Shown here in pieces: positions 1 to 5,044 of a DNA stretch of 5,044 bases. A model generated the notes under the pieces. The model saw only the letters and a program-made list of their open reading frames with translations. It did no database searches and was not told the origin of the DNA. The DNA comes from an uncultured Ignavibacteriota bacterium (GTDB lineage: Bacteria > Bacteroidota > Ignavibacteria > UBA10030 > UBA8401): positions 1-5,044 of the forward strand of contig CAIVNT010000150.1 in assembly GCA_903907305.1 (NCBI GenBank). The letters are read 5' to 3'. Each line of letters begins with the position of its first letter. Within the stretch, counting starts at the first letter, position 1. A program made the position numbers and the translations under genes.

Positions 1-3
1 GAT

Positions 4-76
4 CGCGGGGTGGAGCAATTGGCAGCTCGTCGGGCTCATAACCCGAAGGTTCTAGGTTCAAGTCCTAGCCCCGCTA
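4..76 (+). tRNA. Initiator tRNA-fMet (anticodon CAT)
   Basis: Full cloverleaf, 73 nt. The acceptor stem pairs 5-10 with 69-74. The D stem is GAGC 13-16 / GCTC 25-28. The anticodon stem is 30-34 / 42-46, with a seven-base loop CTCATAA and anticodon CAT at 37-39. The T stem is CTAGG 52-56 / CCTAG 64-68, with T loop TTCAAGT. Three features mark it as the initiator rather than elongator Met: the first acceptor position is unpaired (C4 opposite T75, where many bacteria have C opposite A), the anticodon stem carries three consecutive G-C pairs (GGG 32-34 / CCC 42-44), and the D stem has an A-T second pair (A14-T27, equivalent to A11-U24). The discriminator base is A76. The next bases are CTA, so the CCA tail is not encoded and must be added by CCA-adding nucleotidyltransferase. 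The gene starts 3 bases into the window, so its promoter is not visible. Confidence 0.97.
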
Positions 77-82
77 CTACTA

Positions 83-114
83 CAAAAGGCATCCTTGGAT
101 GCCTTTTGTGTTTT
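83..114 (+). terminator. Rho-independent terminator of tRNA-fMet
   Basis: A near-perfect hairpin: 83-93 (CAAAAGGCATC) pairs with 98-108 (GATGCCTTTTG), with a four-base CTTG loop. It is followed by TGTTTT at 109-114. It lies seven bases after the tRNA discriminator base and should end the tRNA precursor transcript. The A-run of the 5' arm could also make it work in the opposite direction. Confidence 0.88.
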
Positions 115-121
115 ATACCTA

Positions 122-127
122 TATAAT
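122..127 (+). promoter_or_regulatory. Candidate -10 box (TATAAT) upstream of the surE leader
   Basis: A perfect TATAAT hexamer lies just after the tRNA terminator. Transcription would start at about 133-135. No good -35 hexamer stands 16-18 bases upstream, because that stretch falls in the 3' arm of the terminator hairpin, and there is no extended TGn motif. The call rests on the hexamer and on the need for some promoter for surE downstream of the tRNA terminator. It could be chance in an AT-rich patch. Confidence 0.35.
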
Positions 128-193
128 AGATGGTAAACACCGGTTCAAGCGGAGCGTTGTTCGCGATGTCCCGCCGATGTTTCGCGGGATCCC

Positions 194-216
194 AGCCCCG
201 CTACTAAAACAAACGG
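194..216 (+). repeat. Duplicate of the tRNA-fMet 3' end and flank
   Basis: Positions 194-216 match 67-89 at 20 of 23 bases, with the first 13 (AGCCCCGCTACTA) identical. The match covers the last T-stem bases, the 3' acceptor strand, the discriminator and the bases leading into each terminator. An extra GGTTCAAG at 142-149 equals the tRNA T-loop segment 55-62. No 5' half, D arm or anticodon arm is present around the second copy, so it is not a functional tRNA. It may be a decayed tandem tRNA copy, the scar of a tRNA-targeting integration, or an acceptor mimic within a leader RNA. Confidence 0.7.
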
Positions 217-245
217 TGTTCTTTAAGAACACCGTTTTGTATTTT
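211..245 (+). terminator. Rho-independent terminator just before surE
   Basis: An 11-bp hairpin: 211-221 (AAACGGTGTTC) pairs with 227-237 (GAACACCGTTT), with loop TTTAA. It is followed by a T-rich tail with TTTT at 242-245. It ends only 19 bases before the surE start codon, leaving no room for a promoter in between. surE transcription must therefore read through it or be controlled by it. It is either the terminator of a lost or short RNA or the terminator half of an attenuator. Confidence 0.78.
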
Positions 246-264
246 AAATGGAAAAGAGCCGCGC

Positions 265-1038
265 ATGGATAAAAAACTCTCGATATTGGTCTCGAATGAT
301 GATGGAATTTTTTCGGATGGTCTTGCCGCACTTGTGAAAGAACTTCAGACCATCGCCGATGTGACGATCGTGGCACCGGACAGCCAGCAAAGCGCTGTCG
401 GACATGCGATCACCATGCATCGGCCGTTGCGAATGCGTGAGATGAAGAAAGAGGGGGTATTCTTCGGTTATGCCCTTGACGGAACCCCTGCTGATTGTGT
501 AAAACTTGCTATCCGGAATATCATGAAACAAAAGCCGGACCTCGTTATTTCGGGCATTAATCACGGATCCAACACAGCCATCAGCGTTATCTATTCGGGG
601 ACGGTCTCTGCGGCAACGGAAGGGACGATCCTTGGAATTCCATCCTTTGCTGTCTCTCTGACAACCTTCGAGCCCAATCCGGATTTTACCTATGCAGCTA
701 AATTTGCCAAACAGCTTGCCTTAAAGATCGTTCACCACGGACTGCCGAATGGAACATTGCTGAATGTGAACGTTCCTCCTGTCCCCGAGAACGAGATCAA
801 TGGTGTTGTGGTCACAAAACAGGGAAAATCTGTCTGGAACGATGAATTTGAATCCCGCCGAGACCCTGGAAACAAGCAATATTTCTGGCTTAAAGGCGAA
901 TTGGTCGAGTTGGATGAGGAAGAGGATATCGACCAGCGTGCCATCCTCAATAATAAAGTCTCTGTTACACCTATCCATTTCGATCTGACCAATTATGCCA
1001 TGCTCGAAGATCTCCGCTCCTGGAACCTCACTCCGTAG
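265..1038 (+). CDS. surE: 5'/3'-nucleotidase SurE
   Basis: Cytoplasmic metal-dependent phosphatase that releases phosphate from nucleoside 5'- and 3'-monophosphates. Known family members also act on short polyphosphate or oligonucleotides. The protein has 257 residues, the usual SurE length. The N-terminal SNDDG (residues 10-14) supplies the two metal-binding aspartates D12 and D13. DSQQSAVG (39-46) supplies the serine ligand S43, and SGINHGSN (96-103) the asparagine ligand N99. The family block YSGTVSAATEG follows at 110-120, and the C-terminal VTPIHFDLTNY segment is also typical. The ATG at 265 is fixed by the NDD motif only ten residues in. Its ribosome site is weak (AAAGAG at 253-258). 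The gene stands alone: a terminator lies 19 bases upstream and a gap of about 400 bases follows. In other bacteria surE often neighbours pcm or rpoS-type genes; neither is seen here. No key residue is missing. Confidence 0.96.
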   Translation: MDKKLSILVSNDDGIFSDGLAALVKELQTIADVTIVAPDSQQSAVGHAITMHRPLRMREMKKEGVFFGYALDGTPADCVKLAIRNIMKQKPDLVISGINHGSNTAISVIYSGTVSAATEGTILGIPSFAVSLTTFEPNPDFTYAAKFAKQLALKIVHHGLPNGTLLNVNVPPVPENEINGVVVTKQGKSVWNDEFESRRDPGNKQYFWLKGELVELDEEEDIDQRAILNNKVSVTPIHFDLTNYAMLEDLRSWNLTP

Positions 1039-1059
1039 TCCGTTCTAGGATCACCTAAT

Positions 1060-1110
1060 GACCGGATACTCGCCGTCCGGTCTATTGCAAATTTCGACAG
1101 CGTCAATAGA
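1060..1110 (+). terminator. Possible surE transcript terminator (two stem-loops)
   Basis: The first stem-loop pairs GACCGGA 1060-1066 with TCCGGTC 1076-1082, seven perfect pairs with a nine-base loop, 22 bases after the surE stop codon. The second pairs TCTATTG 1081-1087 with CAATAGA 1104-1110. Neither has a real T-run after it (only TTT after 1110), so this may protect the mRNA 3' end or need Rho rather than act as a classic intrinsic terminator. The two stems overlap by two bases. Confidence 0.4.
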
Positions 1111-1350
1111 TTTCGATTGAGTTGTTCATAAAATGCCAACTAATCCAAGTTTAATGATCAATGCAGTTGTCGTAAAGATTGTAGGCATAATTTCCGCTGA
1201 ATGCACTTGTTGCTTATACATACACATACTGTTTCAAATTGAAATTTGTAGTCTGAAAAAAATTAAAAAAAATTAAGTTTTTCCTCTGCAGGATCGAACG
1301 AATGCCTCATTTGTCTAAAGACTTGGGCTCTAAGAGGTTTTGAAGAATCA

Positions 1351-1420
1351 AAAAGTAACCAATTCTACAATAACATAAAGGTCAATTCGTTGCTTCTCAA
1401 ACTGAATTTCGGTAACTTTT
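1351..1420 (+). repeat. Imperfect inverted repeat in the leader of the nucleotidyltransferase gene
   Basis: AAAAGTAACC at 1351-1360 pairs with GGTAACTTTT at 1411-1420 (9 of 10). The next inner segment AATTC 1361-1365 pairs with GAATT 1404-1408 after a two-base bulge. A T-run (1427-1432) and then the ribosome site (1433-1438) follow directly. In RNA this would be a stem of about 14 pairs enclosing a 38-base loop. It could be a protein-binding site or a 5' UTR structure. The stem is AT-rich and could also be chance. Confidence 0.45.
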
Positions 1421-1440
1421 AATCCATTTTTTAGGTGAAT

Positions 1441-2415
1441 ATGCGCGCTATCATACCTGTGGCTGGAGTCGGAAGTCGTCTTCGTCCGCATACATATACT
1501 GTTCCCAAAGTACTTTTGAATGTGGCCGGTAAACCGATCATCGGTCATATTATGGATAAGATCATTGCGGAAGGATTCGATTCTGCGACGATCATTGTTG
1601 GCTACCTTGGGGATCTTATTAAAGAATACATTACCGAGAACTATAAGATTAAAGTTGATTTTGTCGAACAGGAAGAGCGCCTCGGACTCGGCCATGCTAT
1701 TTATCTCTCCCGCCATACGATATCCAAAGATCCTATTCTGATCATTCTGGGGGATACGGTATTCGATGTCGATCTTGGTAAAATGATCAAAAGCGAATAT
1801 TCAACATTAGGTGTGAAAGAAGTTCCCGATCCGCGCCGCTTCGGTGTTGCCGAAGTAAAGGATGGATTTATTACCAAGCTTATTGAAAAGCCGGAGAATC
1901 CCACGAGCAATCTTGCCATCGTTGGATTGTACTATATTAAACATCCAGATATTCTCATCGAATGTCTGAAAGAGAATATCAAACGTGATGTGCGGACGAA
2001 GAATGAGTATCAGCTGACGGATGGTCTTCAAGCGATGATCGAACGCGGTGAGATGCTTACTACTTTCTCCATTGAAGGATGGTATGACTGCGGAAAACCG
2101 GAAACACTTCTTGATACGAACCGGCATTTGTTGAACGAAACACAGACCAACGGTGTTCACGAAGGTGTTGTTGTCATTCCGCCAGTGTACATTGCACCCA
2201 CGGCAAAAGTGGAGCGATCAGTGATCGGCCCGTTTGCGACCATCGCGGATGGTGCAAGGGTGTCCGATTCTATTGTAAAAAATTCCATTGTCAGCGAAAA
2301 TGCACTTGTGGAAAAAGCGCTGCTGGATGATTCCATAATCGGCAGCAATGCTCGCATATCCGGAGGATTCAAGCGGATCAATATCGGCGATTCATCCGAG
2401 CTGGAATATTATTAG
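1441..2415 (+). CDS. Sugar-phosphate nucleotidyltransferase with beta-helix tail (glucose-1-phosphate thymidylyltransferase-like)
   Basis: Predicted cytoplasmic enzyme joining an NTP and a sugar 1-phosphate to give an NDP-sugar, a precursor for surface glycans. I place the start at ATG 1441 (324 residues), because AGGTGA at 1433-1438 fits as its ribosome site. A GTG at 1435 in the same frame would add two residues but would overlap that site. The N-terminal signature AGVGSRLRPHTYTVPK (8-23) includes the catalytic-type arginine and lysine. ERLGLGHA (79-86), LGD (103-105, metal-binding Asp), RFGVAEV (133-139), EKP (149-151) and WYDCGKPETLLD (214-225) follow in family order. Residues from about 237 to 315 show repeating hydrophobic I/V-G-x-x-A hexapeptides of a left-handed beta-helix, as in long-form RmlA/StrD proteins. 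Exact sugar and nucleotide cannot be read from sequence, and UTP or GTP use is possible. No other sugar-pathway gene is in the window. It lies 54 bases before metK with no terminator. Confidence 0.9.
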   Translation: MRAIIPVAGVGSRLRPHTYTVPKVLLNVAGKPIIGHIMDKIIAEGFDSATIIVGYLGDLIKEYITENYKIKVDFVEQEERLGLGHAIYLSRHTISKDPILIILGDTVFDVDLGKMIKSEYSTLGVKEVPDPRRFGVAEVKDGFITKLIEKPENPTSNLAIVGLYYIKHPDILIECLKENIKRDVRTKNEYQLTDGLQAMIERGEMLTTFSIEGWYDCGKPETLLDTNRHLLNETQTNGVHEGVVVIPPVYIAPTAKVERSVIGPFATIADGARVSDSIVKNSIVSENALVEKALLDDSIIGSNARISGGFKRINIGDSSELEYY

Positions 2416-2455
2416 ACCGAATGTGAAATTTTAATCTTTATTTATTCATTATCTC

Positions 2456-2460
2456 AGGAG
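2456..2460 (+). promoter_or_regulatory. Ribosome binding site of metK (AGGAG)
   Basis: AGGAG sits nine bases before the metK ATG at 2470 and fixes that start. With the AAAGGAG of ahcY and AGGTGA of the nucleotidyltransferase, it shows that this organism uses Shine-Dalgarno pairing, unlike most Bacteroidota. The 54-base spacer before metK has no SAM-riboswitch-like fold and no terminator. Confidence 0.8.
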
Positions 2461-2469
2461 CAATACTTA

Positions 2470-3606
2470 ATGCGTTATCTTTTTACCTCCGAGTCTGTGT
2501 CCGAAGGACATCCCGACAAAGTTGCAGATCAAATCTCTGATGCCATCCTCGATGCACTGCTTACGCAGGATAAGTATTCACGCGTTGCATGCGAAACCAT
2601 GGTCACGACCGGTCAGGTTGTTGTTGCCGGTGAAGTGACCACAAATGCGTATATCGACATCCACGATGTGGTCCGCAGAACAATTAAAGAGATTGGTTAT
2701 AATAAAGCAGAATATAAATTCGACGCCGAATCATGCGGTATCTTGAATGCGATCCACTCCCAGTCTGCGGATATCGCTATGGGTGTGAATACCGGCGGTG
2801 CCGGTGATCAGGGAATGATGTTCGGTTATGCGAATAGCGAAACTCCCGAACTGATGCCCGCGGCGATTATGTATTCACACCAGTTGGTGAAGAAACTTGC
2901 GGACATCCGTAAAAATAATAATAAACTGATGCCGTATCTTCGACCTGATGCAAAATCCCAGGTAACGATCGAATATGAAGGACGTAAACCGATCCGCGTT
3001 GATACCGTTGTTATTTCAACACAGCACGATCCGACCGTTTCTCAGAAAAAAATTAAAGATGATGTCATCAACAATGTCATCAAAAAAGTGATCCCTGCAC
3101 GTTTACTCGACAAGAAAACGAAATACTACGTCAACCCGACCGGTAACTTCGTGATCGGCGGTCCGCATGGAGACAGCGGTCTCACAGGACGTAAGATCAT
3201 TGTAGATACCTACGGCGGACGTGCTCCGCATGGCGGCGGAGCATTCTCCGGTAAGGATCCGTCCAAAGTCGACCGCAGTGCAGCCTATGCAACTCGTCAC
3301 CTCGCAAAGAACGTTGTAGCGGCAGGTCTTGCGGAAGAATGCCAGATCCAGGTTGCGTATGCGATCGGTGTTGCTGAACCGGTCTCGATCTATGTGCAGA
3401 CGTTCGGTACCGGTGTTATGCCGGACAGCGAGATCTCAAAGATTCTCGTGAAGAATGTCGACATGACCCCGCGCGGGATTATCAAACGTTTGAACCTTCT
3501 CCGTCCCATCTACAAGAGTTCAGCCGCGTATGGACACTTCGGAAGGAATGAATTCTCGTGGGAACAATTGGACCTGGTTGCAACGTTTAAGAAGGCAGCA
3601 AAATAA
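2470..3606 (+). CDS. metK: S-adenosylmethionine synthetase (methionine adenosyltransferase)
   Basis: Makes S-adenosylmethionine from ATP and methionine in the cytoplasm, releasing phosphate and diphosphate. The family works as a homotetramer needing Mg2+ and K+. The 378 residues match the usual bacterial length (E. coli 384). N-terminal GHPDK (13-17) supplies H14 and D16. E42 and E55 fit the monovalent-ion and methionine-site glutamates, and Q98 and D101 are in place. Signature GAGDQGMMFGYA spans 110-121. D160 and K162 follow, then GGPHGDSGLTGRK (230-242) with D235, R241 and K242. The phosphate-binding GGGAFSGKDPSKVDRS lies at 255-270 with K262, K266 and D268. All expected catalytic residues are present. 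ATG 2470 aligns with known starts. It is followed 57 bases later by ahcY, with only a five-pair hairpin (3625-3640) and no T-run between, so co-transcription of these two methyl-cycle genes is likely. Confidence 0.98.
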   Translation: MRYLFTSESVSEGHPDKVADQISDAILDALLTQDKYSRVACETMVTTGQVVVAGEVTTNAYIDIHDVVRRTIKEIGYNKAEYKFDAESCGILNAIHSQSADIAMGVNTGGAGDQGMMFGYANSETPELMPAAIMYSHQLVKKLADIRKNNNKLMPYLRPDAKSQVTIEYEGRKPIRVDTVVISTQHDPTVSQKKIKDDVINNVIKKVIPARLLDKKTKYYVNPTGNFVIGGPHGDSGLTGRKIIVDTYGGRAPHGGGAFSGKDPSKVDRSAAYATRHLAKNVVAAGLAEECQIQVAYAIGVAEPVSIYVQTFGTGVMPDSEISKILVKNVDMTPRGIIKRLNLLRPIYKSSAAYGHFGRNEFSWEQLDLVATFKKAAK

Positions 3607-3651
3607 GAGTATTTAAAAAACAACTAACCCCGTAAGGTTATCATAAATAAT

Positions 3652-3658
3652 AAAGGAG
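3652..3658 (+). promoter_or_regulatory. Ribosome binding site of ahcY (AAAGGAG)
   Basis: Strong Shine-Dalgarno site five bases before ATG 3664, supporting that start. A small hairpin, TAACC 3625-3629 / GGTTA 3636-3640, lies upstream in the metK-ahcY spacer. It lacks a T-run and does not cover the ribosome site. I see no SAH-riboswitch core in the 57-base spacer. Confidence 0.85.
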
Positions 3659-3663
3659 TAACA

Positions 3664-5007
3664 ATGAGTGCAGTATCGGATGAAGCATTGGCAACGAAGA
3701 TCACGAAGCCTTCGCTTCCGTATAAAGTGAAAGATATGTCCCTTGCAACGTGGGGACGCAAAGAAGTGAAATTGGCTGAAGACGAAATGCCGGGTTTGAT
3801 GGCTCTTCGTGAAGAGTTCAAAGGAAAGAACCCGCTGAAAGGTGCACGTATTGCCGGATGTCTGCATATGACGATCCAGACTGCAGTTCTGATCGAAACA
3901 TTGGTCGATCTCGGTGCCGAAGTTTCGTGGTCATCGTGCAATATCTTCTCCACTCAAGACCATGCCGCGGCAGCGATCGCAGCAGCAGGCATTCCTGTCT
4001 ATGCTTGGAAAGAGATGTCCGCAGAAGAATTCGATTGGTGCATCGAACAGACACTTTTCGCATTCAAAGATGGCAAGGCGTTGAATATGATCCTTGATGA
4101 CGGAGGTGATCTGACGAACATGGTGTTCGATAAATATCCCGAACTTGCAACGGGGATCAAAGGTTTGTCCGAAGAGACAACCACCGGTGTTCATCGTCTC
4201 TATGAAAGAATGAAGAATGGCTCACTATTGATGCCCGCCATCAATGTGAACGATTCCGTCACCAAATCGAAGTTTGATAACAAATACGGCTGCCGTGAAT
4301 CGTTGGTCGATGCTATCCGCCGTGCAACGGATCTGATGCTCGCGGGAAAAGTTGCTGTCGTTGCCGGTTTCGGCGATGTCGGTAAAGGTTCCGCTGATTC
4401 ACTGCGCGATGCAAAGGTCCGCGTGATCGTAACAGAAGTCGATCCGATCTGCGCACTTCAGGCCGCAATGGAAGGGTATGAAGTGAAACGGATGGATGAT
4501 GCGGTAAAAGAAGCGGATATTGTTGTGACCACCACGGGGAATAAGGACATCATCACCGGGAAACATTTCAAAGGGATGAAGCACAATGCTATTGTCTGTA
4601 ACATCGGCCACTTCGATATCGAGATCGATATGGCATGGCTGAATGCGAATTACGGCAAGACCAAAGATACCATCAAACCGCAGGTGGATAAATATACCAT
4701 CGAAGGAAAAGATGTGATTATTCTTGCCGAAGGCCGTCTCGTCAATCTCGGCTGTGCAATGGGTCATCCTTCATTCGTTATGTCCAACTCTTTCTCCAAC
4801 CAAGTACTGGCTCAGTTGGAGCTCTGGAACAATGCGGACAAGTATGAAAAGAAAGTCTACATGCTTCCGAAACATCTGGATGAGAAGGTGGCGCGTTTGC
4901 ATTTGAAGAAGATCGGTGTTGAACTCGATGTTCTTACAGAGGACCAGGCGCAGTACATCGGAGTACCGGTCGAAGGACCGTTCAAACCGGAATACTACCG
5001 ATACTAA
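3664..5007 (+). CDS. ahcY: Adenosylhomocysteinase (S-adenosyl-L-homocysteine hydrolase)
   Basis: NAD-dependent cytoplasmic enzyme that reversibly splits S-adenosylhomocysteine into adenosine and homocysteine, removing the product that inhibits methyltransferases. It has 447 residues. Signature 1, SCNIFSTQDHAAAAI, is at 91-105. Signature 2, the NAD-binding GKVAVVAGFGDVGKGSA, is at 228-244, followed by TEVDP with E258. Substrate-site residues equivalent to human H55, D131, E156, K186, D190 and N191 are H68, D146, E171, K201, D205 and N206. C210 is conserved. The C-terminal FKPEYYRY keeps the NAD-contacting K441 and Y445 equivalents. The segment between DDGGDLT (145-151) and EETTTGVH (170-177) is short, so the ~40-residue insert of many proteobacterial enzymes is absent and the protein resembles the human/Bacteroidota form. 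One oddity is RDAKVRV at 248-254, where the family usually has R-G-x-G-A-R-V. It lies 57 bases after metK and probably shares its transcript. Confidence 0.98.
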   Translation: MSAVSDEALATKITKPSLPYKVKDMSLATWGRKEVKLAEDEMPGLMALREEFKGKNPLKGARIAGCLHMTIQTAVLIETLVDLGAEVSWSSCNIFSTQDHAAAAIAAAGIPVYAWKEMSAEEFDWCIEQTLFAFKDGKALNMILDDGGDLTNMVFDKYPELATGIKGLSEETTTGVHRLYERMKNGSLLMPAINVNDSVTKSKFDNKYGCRESLVDAIRRATDLMLAGKVAVVAGFGDVGKGSADSLRDAKVRVIVTEVDPICALQAAMEGYEVKRMDDAVKEADIVVTTTGNKDIITGKHFKGMKHNAIVCNIGHFDIEIDMAWLNANYGKTKDTIKPQVDKYTIEGKDVIILAEGRLVNLGCAMGHPSFVMSNSFSNQVLAQLELWNNADKYEKKVYMLPKHLDEKVARLHLKKIGVELDVLTEDQAQYIGVPVEGPFKPEYYRY

Positions 5008-5030
5008 GGCATTAGTAAAACAGTAGAAAC

Positions 5031-5044
5031 AAAAATCCCCGAAA
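5031..5044 (+). terminator. Possible first arm of a terminator after ahcY (cut by window end)
   Basis: AAAAATCCCCGAAA closes the window 23 bases after the ahcY stop codon. An A-run followed by CCCC and a GAAA loop-like end is typical of the 5' half of an intrinsic terminator whose GGGGATTTTT arm would lie beyond the window. The second arm is not visible, so this is only a suggestion. Confidence 0.35.

Larger units (their letters stand above)
134..245 (+). promoter_or_regulatory. Putative structured leader / attenuator of surE
   Basis: I see three nested helices. The outer one pairs 136-145 (AACACCGGTT) with 211-220 (AAACGGTGTT), 9 of 10 pairs. The middle one pairs 148-155 (AGCGGAGC) with 195-202 (GCCCCGCT), 7 of 8 pairs. 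The inner one pairs 168-174 (GTCCCGC) with 184-190 (GCGGGAT), seven pairs including one G-T. The 3' strand of the outer helix is also the 5' arm of the terminator at 211-245, so the two folds exclude each other, as in attenuators and riboswitches. I recognise no known riboswitch class in the enclosed sequence. The alternative is a decayed tRNA duplicate: 194-206 equals the 3' end of the upstream tRNA-fMet. No ligand or regulator is suggested by the sequence, and the pairing has no covariation support here. Confidence 0.35.
1039..1440. other. Gene-free, partly AT-rich intergenic region
   Basis: No coding frame of convincing length or composition is present. The first part carries two adjacent stem-loops (1060-1082 and 1081-1110). 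The middle holds an imperfect direct repeat (1158-1173 versus 1198-1213), a short palindrome (1232-1248) and A-rich tracts (1256-1275). The last part holds a long imperfect inverted repeat (1351-1420) just upstream of the next gene. A promoter for the downstream gene is expected here, but no hexamer pair is convincing. TACAAT at 1366-1371 with TTGAAG at 1340-1345 has a long 20-base spacer. A Bacteroidota-like TTG at 1390-1392 with TAACTTTT at 1413-1420 is also possible. Confidence 0.7.

Noticed and set aside
131..203. A second functional tRNA
   Set aside because: Only the 3' acceptor strand and T-loop fragments are present. No 5' acceptor strand at tRNA distance, no D arm and no anticodon arm can be built. 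The only acceptor partner (148-154) would give a 56-base molecule.
119..564. Two - strand open frames across the leader and the start of surE
   Set aside because: They run through two hairpins and the antisense of the SurE metal-binding motifs, with no family resemblance.
1435..1437. GTG start for the nucleotidyltransferase
   Set aside because: This codon lies inside the AGGTGA ribosome site that fits ATG 1441; family members begin with the M-x-A-I-I-P-V/L-A-G pattern, as from 1441.
1348..1716. 122-residue open frame on the - strand across the nucleotidyltransferase start
   Set aside because: It overlaps the conserved N-terminal signature of the + strand gene, has no recognisable motif and no good ribosome site. 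It is an antisense shadow frame.
2416..2469. SAM riboswitch before metK
   Set aside because: The spacer is only 54 bases, AT-rich and without a multi-helix fold or terminator, too short for the SAM-I class and lacking any recognisable core of the smaller classes.
3607..3663. SAH riboswitch or terminator before ahcY
   Set aside because: Only a five-pair hairpin without a T-run is present, and no SAH-aptamer core is visible.
4399..4767. 122-residue open frame on the - strand inside ahcY
   Set aside because: It lies wholly antisense to the conserved NAD-binding domain of AhcY; its His/Asp/Ile-rich composition mirrors the codons of the real gene.

Overview
This is an ordinary bacterial chromosomal segment of housekeeping genes, all on the + strand. 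In order it holds an initiator tRNA-fMet with a strong intrinsic terminator, a short unusual structured stretch ending in a second terminator, surE, a gene-free AT-rich gap of about 400 bases, a sugar-phosphate nucleotidyltransferase, metK and ahcY. The window ends 37 bases after ahcY, in what may be the first arm of another terminator. I see no mobile element, CRISPR array or toxin/defence gene.

Organism (inference only): a moderate-GC bacterium. The SurE wording (SGINHGSN...YSGTVSAATEG), an AhcY without the ~40-residue insert seen in many proteobacterial enzymes, and a tRNA gene without an encoded CCA fit the Bacteroidota/Chlorobi/Ignavibacteria side of the tree. Unlike most Bacteroidota, metK and ahcY carry clear Shine-Dalgarno sites (AGGAG, AAAGGAG). 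A deep-branching FCB-group lineage is therefore my best guess, with low certainty.

Function: MetK makes S-adenosylmethionine, and AhcY removes the S-adenosylhomocysteine left after methyl transfer, so the 3' half is an activated-methyl-cycle cluster. The nucleotidyltransferase, metK and ahcY are separated by only 54 and 57 bases with no terminator between them and could share a transcript. SurE is a nucleoside-monophosphate phosphatase and appears to be a separate unit.

The most interesting part is positions 121-264, between the tRNA terminator and surE. It starts with a TATAAT box and ends in a terminator only about 20 bases before the surE start codon. A segment just after the expected transcription start (136-145) can pair with the 5' arm of that terminator (211-220), and two further helices nest inside. 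That is the layout of a transcription attenuator or riboswitch. The same stretch also holds a copy of the tRNA-fMet 3' end, so a decayed tRNA duplicate with its terminator is the main competing explanation.
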